The notes: a model not told the origin generated them from the sequence alone. Shown: positions 11,361-20,318, counted from the stretch's first letter. The stretch is DNA of 64,000 bases from Morganella psychrotolerans (GCF_001676155.1 NZ_LZEW01000031.1:62001-126000); one strand, 5' to 3'. Program-made: numbers and translations.

Positions 11361-11399
11361 AATAAAACGGACCGGGGAATAACACCGGTTCGTTTTATT
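11361..11399. terminator. Bidirectional terminator between the GT-D gene and the molbindin gene
   Basis: A 15-bp nearly perfect stem: AATAAAACGGACCGG at 11361-11375 pairs with CCGGTTCGTTTTATT at 11385-11399 (one G-U pair). A/T runs at both edges make it work in either direction for the two convergent genes. Confidence 0.85.
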
Positions 11400-11414
11400 A
11401 ACATAAATTACTTA

Positions 11415-11843
11415 TCAGGCTTTGGTCGCTAAAATAACGCTGGATGCTTTTACCAGTGCGATAACGTGGTTACCTTCATGTAATTCCATTTCATCACGAC
11501 TTTCATTGGTAATAACCGCCGTCAGCGGCAGACCTTTTTCTGTTCTCAGATGAATCGTACTGTTTACCGCGCCATTGACAATTTTACTGATTTTGCCGGA
11601 AAACTGATTACGGGCAGAAAAACGTAAACCACAGTCCGGGTTTGCCAAAACAACCCACGGCGCTTTAATAATCGCCACAGCTTCTTTTCCTTCGCGCAGC
11701 CCTAATACATCACAGCTCTCTTTGGTTATCACTGTGGTCAGTATTTCGCCGTGCTCAAGCGTCAGTTCCACTTCATTATTCACAGCGCCTGCAACAATGC
11801 GGGAGACTTTGCCGGTAAGCTGGTTACGTGCAGAAATTTTCAT
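11415..11843 (-). CDS. modG: Two-domain molbindin (tandem Mop/TOBE), ModG-like
   Basis: The protein is 142 residues of two tandem Mop domains, each starting SARNQ(L/F)(T/S)GKVS-type (residues 2 onward and about 75 onward) and ending AI(I/V)KA..V(I/V)LA. Stand-alone di-Mop proteins bind molybdate or tungstate oxyanions in the cytoplasm and are thought to store or buffer molybdenum. Its length equals that of Azotobacter ModG. It fits the molybdenum demand of the nearby formate dehydrogenase, although it is not in that operon. The symbol is given by family resemblance. Confidence 0.85.
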   Translation of the reverse strand: MKISARNQLTGKVSRIVAGAVNNEVELTLEHGEILTTVITKESCDVLGLREGKEAVAIIKAPWVVLANPDCGLRFSARNQFSGKISKIVNGAVNSTIHLRTEKGLPLTAVITNESRDEMELHEGNHVIALVKASSVILATKA

Positions 11844-11870
11844 TGTGTGACCTCTTTCCTGAATGGCATT

Positions 11871-11915
11871 AGGTATATATCCAACGAACCTGTAGTTTGA
11901 ATGAATAAGGGTATA
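11871..11915. repeat. Truncated ERIC-family repeat
   Basis: The right half of the local ERIC form (CCAACGAACCTGTAGTTTGA through AATAAGGGTATA, ending near 11915) is present; the left half is lost or reduced to GGTATATAT. It lies in the modG promoter region. Confidence 0.65.
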
Positions 11916-11932
11916 GTGATTAATTGAAATAG

Positions 11933-12592
11933 TTAATCATCCTGTTGTATCACACGATATACGCAGCGGCGAGAACCGGTGAGTAAATACTCGACCCGTT
12001 CCACATTTGCATGTAAAACGGACTGAAACAGAGCCAGCTCGGCACGACAGAATCCCTGACACATACGGGCAGCCGAGCAGATCGGGCAGTGGTTTTCGAT
12101 GATAAGCCAACTGCCTTCCGGCTCCTTTTCCCACTGCGCCATATACCCTTCATCCGTGCGGATAGCGACCAGGCTGATAATCCGTTCTTCTAATGTCTCT
12201 GCGCCCTGCATTTTTTCAGCATAATCGCGGCGTGCCTCATTTTCCCGGGCAGTAATTATTTTGCTGATCGCCTCTTCACCCAGTTCATGGCGGATAGTGG
12301 TCAGAATTTTGACTGTCAGCTCGGCATGGCAGTCCGGAAAACGTTTATTACCGAGCGCTGTCAGGTGCCAGAGCTGGATCGGACGACCGACTCCACGGCT
12401 TTCGGATTGCGCCTCGACCATGCCGTCTTTTGCCAGTTTGGCAAACTGCTGCCGGGCCGCTTCACCGGTTGTGCCAAGATACTCTCCTGCGTCGGCCGCC
12501 TGCATCGGGCCGTGCTTTTTCAGGAGGATAAGTAACTTTTCGCCAACAGATTGTGCGGAACTCAGGTTGCTTTCCAGGTTATTTCTTGACAT
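11933..12592 (-). CDS. Winged-helix regulator, SufR-like (COG2345), with C-terminal cysteine cluster
   Basis: The 219-residue protein has an N-terminal winged helix (LLILLKKHGPMQAADAGEYL to the wing SRGVGRPIQLW, about residues 20-75) and a C-terminal domain with HCPICSAARMCQGFCRAEL (about residues 168-186) ending in a GSRRCVYRV strand. SufR-type repressors bind a 4Fe-4S cluster through C-terminal cysteines, but the spacing here (CxxC-x5-C-x3-C) differs from classical SufR. Metal or Fe-S sensing is therefore an inference. It is divergent from the MFS gene at 12682, with 89 bp between them, which suggests local control of that transporter. Confidence 0.75.
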   Translation of the reverse strand: MSRNNLESNLSSAQSVGEKLLILLKKHGPMQAADAGEYLGTTGEAARQQFAKLAKDGMVEAQSESRGVGRPIQLWHLTALGNKRFPDCHAELTVKILTTIRHELGEEAISKIITARENEARRDYAEKMQGAETLEERIISLVAIRTDEGYMAQWEKEPEGSWLIIENHCPICSAARMCQGFCRAELALFQSVLHANVERVEYLLTGSRRCVYRVIQQDD

Positions 12593-12681
12593 ATTCTGTG
12601 CCCGGTATCTATTATTCCAAGTAATTTCTTGTTTAATTTACCGTATTCAGCAAAATATCACAAGATTAAAAGGATGGTTCT

Positions 12682-14088
12682 ATGTTGCCCGATGATAGCC
12701 GCTGGCGTGATCTCTTTTCAGGGAAAAATGCAGCAATTTCAATAGCTCTTTCACTGGGCGTGGTTATACATGCCGTAAATATTTTAATGGCAACGACTAT
12801 TCTGCCATCCGTCGTTGAGGACATCGGCGGACTGAATTTGTACGCGTGGAACACCACTCTGTTTGTTGCCGCATCAATTGTCGGGTCCGTTTTTTCTGCC
12901 CGGATACTCTCGGTTTATGGTGCCCGTGTTGCGTATCTGCTTGCCGTCATTATCTTTTTTGCCGGTAGCCTTATCTGTACCCTGGCGCCGCGCATGGATA
13001 TTATGCTGCTCGGGCGGGCTGTTCAGGGATTTGGCGGCGGTGTTATGTTCGCACTGTCTTACGCGATGATCAATTTAGTTTATGTCCCGGCGCTGTGGCC
13101 GCGGGCTATGGCACTGATTTCCGGGATGTGGGGCGTCGCAACATTAGTCGGCCCGGCCGTCGGAGGTATTTTTGCTGAGTTAAACGCGTGGCGTTATGCG
13201 TTTGGTGTGATGTTGCCGCTGATGGTCGTTTATGGGCTCTTTTTGCTCACTATTATGCCGAAAAAGCAGAAAACAACAGAAAATACGCCCCGTCAGCGCT
13301 TACCGTTGGTTCAACTGACTTTACTGACCGCTGCGGTACTGATTGTTTCTGCGGGCAGTCTCAGTCCGGATGTGACGCTGAATGTGTTTGGTGTGGTAGC
13401 CGCGCTGCTGTTACTGATCCTGCTTGCAGTGATTGAGCAGCGCAGTTCATCCCGTTTATTACCCCGCAATACATTCCGTCGCGGCAGCCATCATGCGGCG
13501 CTGTATGTCACTATCTCTCTGCTGGCTATCGGTATGACCTGTGAAGTGTTTGTGCCGTATTTCCTTCAGCGTCTGCACGGACAGTCGCCGCTGGCATCCG
13601 GCTATATGAGTGCGCTGATGGCAGCAGGCTGGACGGTCAGCGAGATAATCAGTGCCGGCTGGAAAGGGGCGAAAATGCGGGCAAGCATCCTGTTTGGTCC
13701 GTTGTTTGTACTGGCGGGGCTGGTATTGCTGGCTCTGACACTGTCAGTGCCGTCAGCAGGCACATGGGGAATTATGTCGCCTATCCTGCTGGGATTATCC
13801 CTGGTCGGGTTTGGTATTGGTTTTGGCTGGCCGCATCTGTTAACCCGTATTTTGCAGGTTGCCACGCCGGAAGATAAAGAAGTTGCTGCTGCATCCATTA
13901 CCACCGTACAGCTTTTTGCCACCGCACTCGGGGCAGCGCTTGCGGGAATGATTGTTAACGTCAACGGCTTTAATGACGGAACACTGGCAGGTGCTATGTC
14001 ATCGGCTTACTGGCTGATGCTGCTGCTGGCAATTGCACCACTGATTGCCATCTTCACCGCCCGCCGCTGTGCGGCTATCTCTCACTGA
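12682..14088 (+). CDS. MFS drug/solute exporter (14-helix DHA2-like)
   Basis: A 468-residue inner-membrane transporter. The N-terminal half shows the MFS loop after helix 2 and the exporter motif C-type helix 5 (MWGVATLVGPAVGGIF). Helices run through to about residue 455, with about 14 predicted. It begins ML..SRWRDLFSGKNAAISIAL with AAAAGGA upstream. Its likely regulator is divergently encoded. The substrate cannot be told from sequence. A strong terminator follows, so the accA-like gene downstream has its own promoter. Confidence 0.85.
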   Translation: MLPDDSRWRDLFSGKNAAISIALSLGVVIHAVNILMATTILPSVVEDIGGLNLYAWNTTLFVAASIVGSVFSARILSVYGARVAYLLAVIIFFAGSLICTLAPRMDIMLLGRAVQGFGGGVMFALSYAMINLVYVPALWPRAMALISGMWGVATLVGPAVGGIFAELNAWRYAFGVMLPLMVVYGLFLLTIMPKKQKTTENTPRQRLPLVQLTLLTAAVLIVSAGSLSPDVTLNVFGVVAALLLLILLAVIEQRSSSRLLPRNTFRRGSHHAALYVTISLLAIGMTCEVFVPYFLQRLHGQSPLASGYMSALMAAGWTVSEIISAGWKGAKMRASILFGPLFVLAGLVLLALTLSVPSAGTWGIMSPILLGLSLVGFGIGFGWPHLLTRILQVATPEDKEVAAASITTVQLFATALGAALAGMIVNVNGFNDGTLAGAMSSAYWLMLLLAIAPLIAIFTARRCAAISH

Positions 14089-14114
14089 TTGTCCCGTTTT
14101 TGATATGAGTTTGT

Positions 14115-14153
14115 GCCGGAACTGTGTCTGTATCCTGTTCCGGCCTTTTTTTT
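14115..14153 (+). terminator. Terminator after the MFS gene
   Basis: The stem GCCGGAAC (14115-14122) / GTTCCGGC (14137-14144) with a 14-nt loop is followed by eight T residues (14146-14153), a textbook intrinsic terminator. Confidence 0.88.
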
Positions 14154-14193
14154 ATACTGACCGGATGTTTTCTGTCAGGGTAGAAGTCAGTTA

Positions 14194-15153
14194 TGTCTCA
14201 GTATCATCTTGCATTTGAAAAACCAATCATTGAACTGGAAGAAAAAATCGAAGCATTGCAGTCGTTTAAAACGCGCAGCGGTGATTTGGGGTTTGATCCG
14301 GATGATGAAATTGCCTGCCTGCGAAAAAAAATGTGAAAAACTGACGCAATCTATCTATTCCGATCTGGGTGCATGGGAGATTGTGCAGCTTGCCCGCCAC
14401 CCGCGCCGCCCTTATACCCTGGATTATATCAATCTTATTTTTACGGATTTTCAGGCGCTTGCCGGTGACCGGGCATTTGCCGACGATAAAGCTATTGTCG
14501 GCGGACTGGCGCGTTTGTCCGGCAAACCGGTGATGGTTATCGGGCATCAGAAAGGACGGGATACCAAAGAGAAATTGCTGCGTAATTTCGGGATGCCTTC
14601 GCCGGAAGGGTATCGCAAAGCCCTGCGATTAATGAAGATGGCGGAGCGGTTTCATCTGCCGGCACTTATCTTTATTGATTCGGCGGGTGCGTATCCGGGT
14701 ATCGGCGCAGAAGAGCGGGGGCAGGCAGAAGCGATAGCCCGCAATCTGCTGGAGATGTCGCGGTTAAAAACCCCGGTAATTTGCACTATCACCGGTGAGG
14801 GCTGCTCGGGCGGCGCGTTGGCAATTGGTGTCGGGGATCGCATCAATATGTTGCAGTACAGTACCTATGCGGCAATTTCACCGGAAGGTTGTGCCTCTAT
14901 TTTGTGGAAAAGTGCAGATAAAGCGCCGCTGGCGGCGGAAGCCATGGGTATGACCGCCCCGCGTCTGAAAGCGCTGGGTATTATTGATACGGTTATTGCG
15001 GAACCCGCCGGTGGTGCGCACCGCGATCATCAGAGTGCGGCAGATAAACTACGCGAGCAGTTACTCAGTGATCTCAGTGTGTTATCCGGGCTGCCGGTGG
15101 ATGAACTACTGGAGCAGCGATATCAGAAATTACTGTCTTTTGGTCATTGTTGA
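14194..15153 (+). CDS. Second AccA-like acetyl-CoA carboxylase carboxyltransferase alpha subunit, frame broken in an A run
   Basis: The sequence aligns along its whole length with AccA, the alpha half of the carboxyltransferase that moves CO2 from biotin to acetyl-CoA. It starts at ATG 14194 ([20 protein letters not shown]); the frame is lost at eight A (14324-14331) and resumes with seven, reading [20 protein letters not shown] and giving about 319 residues. Catalytic segments are kept but altered: IDSAGAYPG where AccA normally has IDTPGAYPG, and GEGCSGG where it has GEGGSGG. The usual accA lies beside dnaE; here the neighbours are an MFS pump and a LysR regulator, so this is a paralogue. 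It may swap into the AccAD complex or supply a variant target; neither is shown. Confidence 0.8.
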   Translation, partial: CLSIILHLKNQSLNWKKKSKHCSRLKRAAVIWGLIRMMKLPACEKKCEKLTQSIYSDLGAWEIVQLARHPRRPYTLDYINLIFTDFQALAGDRAFADDKAIVGGLARLSGKPVMVIGHQKGRDTKEKLLRNFGMPSPEGYRKALRLMKMAERFHLPALIFIDSAGAYPGIGAEERGQAEAIARNLLEMSRLKTPVICTITGEGCSGGALAIGVGDRINMLQYSTYAAISPEGCASILWKSADKAPLAAEAMGMTAPRLKALGIIDTVIAEPAGGAHRDHQSAADKLREQLLSDLSVLSGLPVDELLEQRYQKLLSFGHC

Positions 15154-15216
15154 GGACGGATTAGCCTGTTTGTGATAAGAATGGAAGCGCGAATTTATTA
15201 TGAAGAGGATGCTGTT

Positions 15217-16116
15217 GTGGCGCTCGACCTTAATTTACTCCCGGTTTTTCTGGCGGTTGCTGAACAGGGCAGTTTTACGGCGGCATCTGTCCGGCTCGGA
15301 ATGCCATCATCCAATGTCAGCCGTGCCATAAAACAACTGGAAACTCAGACCGGCTGCCGTCTTATTGAGCGCACGACCCGGCGTATGCGCCTGACAGCAC
15401 AGGGGCAGCAGTTATTTCAGCGCGTCAGACAAACGGATGAAATGCTGCGTGAAACATTGTCACAGATCCGTGATGACGACGCACTGACCGGGTGTTTCCG
15501 GCTGACTGTTCCGGGGGAGGGCGGAGGCGAAATACTGGCGGGTATCATTGCCCGGTTTGCGGCAGCGCATCCGGGACTACAGATCCGCTGTGATACCCGG
15601 CTGACACCGGCCGATATTATTAGTGATGATATTGATTTGCTGCTGACTTATCAGCGGGGAGAGATAGCGGACAGCAGTTATCACAGCCGCCTTATTCAGT
15701 CGTGGCCGAGTGTGGTGGTTGCCGCACCTTCTCTGCTTGCCCGCACCGGCATGCCGGAATCACCTTCTGATTTAACCAAACTTCCCTGTATCTCCAGCTT
15801 GAGTGCCCTGAACGGGCAGCCGTGGATTTTCTGTCAACCTGACGGCGGGCTGCTTTCTCTGCGGATCAACAGCCATTATCAGGTCAATAGCGGGGTGCTG
15901 GCGGGAGCTGCTGCCATTGAAGGTGTTGGTTTTGCGATTTTATCGCGCCACCTTTGTGAGCCGGCTATCCGAGAAGGTAAATTACAGGTGATCCGGTTCC
16001 GTGAAGAACCGGCACCTGTCGAGTTGAGAGCGGTGTATGCCAGTCGCCGTGAATTATCACCTGTTGTTGACCGTTTTTTGCATTTTCTCGACATTTCGCT
16101 GCAAGATAATAACTGA
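15217..16116 (+). CDS. LysR-family transcriptional regulator
   Basis: About 299 residues with the N-terminal helix-turn-helix of the family (LNLLPVFLAVAEQGSFTAAS to RAIKQLETQTGCRLIERT) and a substrate-binding domain. I place the start at GTG 15217 (MALDLNLLPV), preceded by GAAGAGGA at 7-8 nt; an ATG at 15181 or earlier would add an unusual tail. It follows the accA-like gene on the same strand by 63 nt. The C-terminal part resembles regulators of oxidoreductases and efflux genes, but the effector and target are unknown. Confidence 0.85.
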   Translation: MALDLNLLPVFLAVAEQGSFTAASVRLGMPSSNVSRAIKQLETQTGCRLIERTTRRMRLTAQGQQLFQRVRQTDEMLRETLSQIRDDDALTGCFRLTVPGEGGGEILAGIIARFAAAHPGLQIRCDTRLTPADIISDDIDLLLTYQRGEIADSSYHSRLIQSWPSVVVAAPSLLARTGMPESPSDLTKLPCISSLSALNGQPWIFCQPDGGLLSLRINSHYQVNSGVLAGAAAIEGVGFAILSRHLCEPAIREGKLQVIRFREEPAPVELRAVYASRRELSPVVDRFLHFLDISLQDNN

Positions 16117-16125
16117 TTGCGGCGA

Positions 16126-16566
16126 TCAGTAGCTGCGGAAAACGGTTTGTTTACCGGCGGCATCATATGCAATCACATCATACGCCTCTTTCATGTCTTT
16201 ATATTCCATGCCGAGGCTGCCGGTCGGCATGCCCGGCACAGAAATTCCTTTTGCGGTTTCCGGCAGGGTATCAATAGCATCCAGGCTGTCAGCCGGAACA
16301 TGACCAATCACATATTTGCCGTTCAGTGTGGCGAGATGGCAGCTCATCAGGTTCATGGATGCTCCGGAATCGATCATCATTTTCTCAAGCTGAGCCTGCG
16401 GAACAATATTGGTTTGTACATCATAACCAGCTTTTTCCACACCTTCCGCCCACTGCCCGCAGCAGCCGCAGGTCGGGGATTTATACACAGTAACAGAGCC
16501 TTTCGCTGCCATCGCACCGGCAGACAGTGTGGTGAATAAAGCGAGCGCTAAAATGGATTTGTTCAT
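16126..16566 (-). CDS. DUF411 periplasmic metal-binding protein
   Basis: A 146-residue protein with a Sec signal peptide (MNKSILALALFTTLSAGAMA) and the DUF411 hallmark YKSPTCGCCGQW (the CxCC cysteines near residues 33-36), then SCHLA and GHVP. DUF411 proteins are often encoded with copper-resistance genes and probably bind copper or another soft metal in the periplasm. There is no copper operon here; the gene is convergent with the LysR gene (9 bp apart). Confidence 0.85.
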   Translation of the reverse strand: MNKSILALALFTTLSAGAMAAKGSVTVYKSPTCGCCGQWAEGVEKAGYDVQTNIVPQAQLEKMMIDSGASMNLMSCHLATLNGKYVIGHVPADSLDAIDTLPETAKGISVPGMPTGSLGMEYKDMKEAYDVIAYDAAGKQTVFRSY

Positions 16567-16765
16567 TAATATTCTCTGTAATTAATCGGATAATATTGAT
16601 GAGATTAATGGTTTCCCTAAGGGGAAGGTCAATACAGGGAACGTATAGTTGGATAGAGAAGTGTAAAGGTGGCGTTTGGTGCAACTGAGGTAACCGGTTG
16701 GCGCATCTTCATTCAGGGTTTTCTCCGTATTACGATAACTGCGGGTTATATATTGCGGGGATGAT

Positions 16766-18136
16766 ATGGAAAAAATGCATGATGTAAAACAGTATCCGAT
16801 GGCACTGGCATTGCCGGTGTTTATGGCATCAATGAACAGCAGTATTGTGAATGTGGCGGTGCCTTCACTCATGGAGGCATTTGATACGCCATTCAGTAAC
16901 ATACAGTGGGTCATTGTGGTGTATCTCATTTCGCTGACCAGTGCGGCGGTTGTAACCGGGCAGATAGGCGATCGGATTGACCGGCGGAAAGTACTGTGTA
17001 CGGCGGTATTTCTGTTCACACTCGCATCCGCATTGTGTGGTCTTGCGCCAACGGTGTTATGGCTGGTCGCCGGGCGGGTACTTCAGGGCATTGCTGCCGC
17101 GATGATGATGAACAGCACTATGGCGCTGATTGCCGCTATGCGCACAGGACAGTCCGGCGGGAAAACGATGGGATGGATTGGCGCGCTTTCTGCTATGGGA
17201 ACGGCTGCCGGACCTGCCTGCGGTGGCTGGCTCACCGGGCAATGGGGTTGGTCGGCAGTATTCTTTATTAATATCCCGGCGGGAATAGCGGCGCTCTTCT
17301 TTATTATCCGTTTCGTTAAGCCACAGCCTGTTTCGTCCGGTCAGCGTCTCCCGGTAAACCGCACCGGTATTTTATTACTTACACTTATCATTGCGATGTA
17401 TTCATCCGGCATGATTATCAATGACGGAATGTGGCGCCTGCTATTACTGGCAGCCGCATGTGGCGGGGTGCTGCTGTTCCGGCAGACTGAGCGGCGGACA
17501 ACAAACCCGGTATTCCCCGTGGCGCTGATAAAGCAGCCTGCATTAATCACAGGGATGACCCTAAGTGTTCTTGTTTCAACCGTCATGATGGCGTTGCTGG
17601 TCGCGGGTCCTTTCTGGCTGATGCATCAGCTTCATTTGTCACCTTTGCAGGCTGGACTGATGATGTCGTGTGGTCCGCTGGTTGCCGCCTGTACCGGAGT
17701 CCCCGCCGGAAAACTGACAGATAAAATCGGCGCAGATAAGGTTGTTGTTTATGCGCTGATCATGATGACAGTTGGCTTTTCATTATTCACCCTATTGGGC
17801 ATTGTTCCCCGCGGTGCTCTTTATCTGATTTTTATTGCGATTATTACAAGCGGATACGCCGCATTTCAGGCGGCAAATAACTCCTCCATTCTTTTCCGGA
17901 TAGATTCACAGGAAAAAGGGTTGTTAGCGGGGTTGATTAATCTCTCACGTAATACAGGGCTGATAAACGGCGCAACACTGATGGGAACCCTGTTTTCAGT
18001 TTCTGCGGGATCTATTTCTCCGGGAAATGTAGTTGAGGAGAATATCGGGCGCGGTTTTATATTGACGTTCGGAGTCGCCACCTGCTTAATGCTGATATCA
18101 ACGGGTATTGCGCTGCGGTATTTGCGTCGGCGCTGA
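16766..18136 (+). CDS. MFS multidrug exporter (EmrB/QacA, DHA2 family)
   Basis: A 456-residue transporter with the DHA2 signature: LPVFMASMNSSIVNVAVPSL in helix 1, the loop motif GQIGDRIDRRKVL, and motif C AMGTAAGPACGGWL in helix 5. About 13-14 hydrophobic segments are seen. An inner-membrane proton-coupled efflux role is expected; no membrane fusion partner (EmrA) is adjacent. A LysR gene starts 17 nt after its stop on the same strand and may regulate it. Confidence 0.88.
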   Translation: MEKMHDVKQYPMALALPVFMASMNSSIVNVAVPSLMEAFDTPFSNIQWVIVVYLISLTSAAVVTGQIGDRIDRRKVLCTAVFLFTLASALCGLAPTVLWLVAGRVLQGIAAAMMMNSTMALIAAMRTGQSGGKTMGWIGALSAMGTAAGPACGGWLTGQWGWSAVFFINIPAGIAALFFIIRFVKPQPVSSGQRLPVNRTGILLLTLIIAMYSSGMIINDGMWRLLLLAAACGGVLLFRQTERRTTNPVFPVALIKQPALITGMTLSVLVSTVMMALLVAGPFWLMHQLHLSPLQAGLMMSCGPLVAACTGVPAGKLTDKIGADKVVVYALIMMTVGFSLFTLLGIVPRGALYLIFIAIITSGYAAFQAANNSSILFRIDSQEKGLLAGLINLSRNTGLINGATLMGTLFSVSAGSISPGNVVEENIGRGFILTFGVATCLMLISTGIALRYLRRR

Positions 18137-18152
18137 ATACGGAGCAGCTGAT

Positions 18153-19055
18153 ATGCTGAATATGGATCTTAATCTGCTGGTTACATTGAATGTGTTGCTG
18201 ACGGAAGCCAATATTACCCGTGCCGCACAGATTCAGGGCATGAGTGTTTCTGCAATGAGCCGGGCACTGACCCGTCTGCGCATGGCTCTTAATGACCCGC
18301 TGCTGGTAAAATCCGGGCGCTTCATGGTGCTGACACCTTATGCCGCGTCTGTCCGGACCCGGGTAACACAGCTGATTGAGCAGATTGAGCAGGTATTCAA
18401 AACGCCGGATACAACCGATTTTATAAAGCTGGATCAGCAATTTACTTTACGGGCATCTGCCGGTTTTGCTGAAAACTCAGGTGCATTACTGTTGGCGAGG
18501 ATGAGGCTGGATGCCCCCGCCGTTACATTGCGTATTATCAGCAAAGAAGAAAAATATGGCAGAGGATTAAAAGAGGGAAAGCTGGATGCTGAAATTTCAG
18601 TCGTCAGCAATAATACTGAGCAGGAAATGAAAAGCCGTCTGCTGTTTTCAGACAATATGATCGGAGTGGTGAGTAAGACGCACCCGCTGACGCAGTTACC
18701 TGTGACGGCTGATAACCTGCAACAATATGAATTTATTGGCATTGATCGCCGGGCGCCGGGTGAAAGAACACAACCGGTATGCTGCATGAGTGGATCCGGT
18801 ATCACTATCAAGCCTGCCGTAATGCTTGTTTCCGGTTTTTCTGCGGCAATTGCGATAGCGGCAATGAGCAATCTGATTGCAGTTGTACCAGAGCAGTTTA
18901 CCGGCAATTTACGCAAAAATCTGTTTAGTTTCCGGTTGCCATTTCCGGCGGAGGGGCTTAATTTTTCACTATTATGGCATCCGCGTACTGATAATGATCC
19001 GGTACAAAAATGGTTCCGTGAATGTATTTTGCAGGTTTGTCGCGGGGATAAATAA
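18153..19055 (+). CDS. LysR-family transcriptional regulator
   Basis: About 300 residues. The HTH region is LNLLVTLNVLLTEANITRAA with SAMSRALTRLRMALNDPLLV, the NodD/LeuO-like subgroup pattern. The start is ATG 18153 (MLNMDLNLL) after GGAG at 18141; the frame is open further upstream into the MFS gene, but that region is not coding in this frame. It is probably co-transcribed with the efflux gene at 16766. The effector is unknown. Confidence 0.88.
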   Translation: MLNMDLNLLVTLNVLLTEANITRAAQIQGMSVSAMSRALTRLRMALNDPLLVKSGRFMVLTPYAASVRTRVTQLIEQIEQVFKTPDTTDFIKLDQQFTLRASAGFAENSGALLLARMRLDAPAVTLRIISKEEKYGRGLKEGKLDAEISVVSNNTEQEMKSRLLFSDNMIGVVSKTHPLTQLPVTADNLQQYEFIGIDRRAPGERTQPVCCMSGSGITIKPAVMLVSGFSAAIAIAAMSNLIAVVPEQFTGNLRKNLFSFRLPFPAEGLNFSLLWHPRTDNDPVQKWFRECILQVCRGDK

Positions 19056-19089
19056 CACGGTTTTTTCTGATGAGGTGGCAACGAATATA

Positions 19090-19527
19090 ATGACAACACA
19101 TCTGACAATCCAGATTATGGCCGCCGAAACAGTCATTTCAGCACCTTCCGGTGTATTACGGATCCCTGTGGGTGACAGTGTTATTGATGGGTTTATGTTT
19201 CAGCATTCACCGGTAACCCCTTATGAAGCAGAAATCGCCATTGAGCATATTGAGAACGGCATTATCCCTGTGCGGGCAAAATTACCTGCCGGAGAGTTGG
19301 TTTTGCATTGTACGGATCTGCGGCTGAACCATTTATTCTACGGTGATAAAACCGGTTATTTATTAACAACAGAAATAGAACGCGCTTTTAATGAGGTTGT
19401 TAATGTAATAAACGGCAGTCCGGTATCATCGACATCAATACCGTCGGATAAACAATTTACTGCATTTTTGCTGATTATTCGTGAGATTACGCATCACTGG
19501 GGACTGGATGGTCTGGTGTGTCTGTGA
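19090..19527 (+). CDS. Hypothetical protein, unrecognised
   Basis: An open frame of 145 residues from ATG 19090 (MTTHLTIQIMAAETV) to 19527, with no signal peptide or membrane segment. It appears globular, with many predicted strands (GVLRIPVGDSVIDGFMF, GIIPVRAKLPAGELVLHC). It ends 17 bp before an ERIC element. Codon use is like that of its neighbours, which supports it being real. I do not recognise the family; it follows the LysR gene by 34 nt and may share its transcript. Confidence 0.6.
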   Translation: MTTHLTIQIMAAETVISAPSGVLRIPVGDSVIDGFMFQHSPVTPYEAEIAIEHIENGIIPVRAKLPAGELVLHCTDLRLNHLFYGDKTGYLLTTEIERAFNEVVNVINGSPVSSTSIPSDKQFTAFLLIIREITHHWGLDGLVCL

Positions 19528-19544
19528 GGTATTTACATTTTGTA

Positions 19545-19670
19545 TATACCCTTATTCATTCAAACTGCAGGTTCGTTGGCTGCACTCAGCCAGCCGGGTC
19601 ACATACTAATGTATGCTCCCCGTCTGTCTTCCCTTGCCGCCTGCCTGCAACTTGAATGACGTTGGGTATA
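19545..19670. repeat. ERIC-family repeat, full length (126 bp)
   Basis: It begins TATACCCTTATTCATTCAA and ends CTTGAATGACGTTGGGTATA, with the central GGGTCACATAC / GTATGCTCCCC core and the GTTGGCTGCACTCAGCCAGC and CTTGCCGCCTGCCTGCAACT blocks. Length and layout match enterobacterial ERIC (about 126 bp). It marks the left edge of the AT-rich hcp islet. Confidence 0.9.
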
Positions 19671-19832
19671 AATCTCACCGATTTATGCTAAAAAATATAT
19701 TATTGGTGAATAAAATTATTTCATGTGTATTATAACTAATCTATTTTTCTCTTTTTTAAAATCTTATTTTATTGTAAGTTGATGTTTCCACATGAGCGGA
19801 TTAATTGACTTGCATTATAAAAAGGATTTTAT
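19671..19832. other. AT-rich spacer upstream of hcp
   Basis: About 160 bp, much more AT-rich than the DNA to its left, marking the start of the hcp islet. It probably holds the hcp promoter, but no well-spaced sigma-70 pair stood out. AAAAAGGA at 19819-19826 is the ribosome binding site for hcp. Confidence 0.4.
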
Positions 19833-20313
19833 ATGGCTAATCTTATTTACCTGACGTTAAAGGGGCGTAAGCAAGGGGTTATTTCATCTGGTTGTTCAAG
19901 TTATAATTCTATTGGTAATAAATATCAAGAAAACCATAAGGATCAAATTTTAATTTATTCTACAAATTATGATTTAGTACGTAAGCAAAATGTATCTCAT
20001 GCGCCATTTAAAATAGTAAAAGCTGATGATAAATCGTCTGCACTATTACTTTCCTGTATATCAAATAACGAAATTTTAGATTGTGAATTCGATTATTACC
20101 GTATTGACCAACAGGGAATGTTAACACTTTATAAAAAAAATAAAATTAACTAAAGCATCAATTGTTCGTATATCTAATGAATCACCAAGCTCACTAACCG
20201 AAAATGAGATACAACCATTTGAAACAGTATCACTGATATATGAAAGTATCACCTATTTACATATTAGTGCGAGTACCTCCGGGTATAGTATCAGAGACGA
20301 AGCAATCAGGTGA
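19833..20313 (+). CDS. hcp: Type VI secretion Hcp tube protein, frame broken in an A run
   Basis: Hcp forms hexameric rings that stack into the T6SS inner tube and carry small effectors. The start MANLIYLTLKGRKQGVISSG, with IGNKYQ, DQILIYS and FDYYRIDQQG, is typical of the enterobacterial Hcp subfamily. The frame is lost at eight A (20133-20140), giving a 106-residue stub. With seven A it reads on as KKIKLTKASIVRIS, then YESITYLHISASTSGYS to TGA 20313, a complete protein of about 159 residues. No other T6SS structural genes are in the window, so this is an orphan hcp of the kind that travels with an effector-immunity pair. Polymerase slippage at the A run is possible but less likely than assembly error. 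Confidence 0.85.
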
Positions 20314-20318
20314 TAATA

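Noticed and set aside
20101-20200. Programmed -1/+1 frameshift in hcp at the A8 run
   Set aside because: The same one-base excess in A/T/C runs occurs in many unrelated genes including essential ones, so a systematic sequence error explains it more simply.
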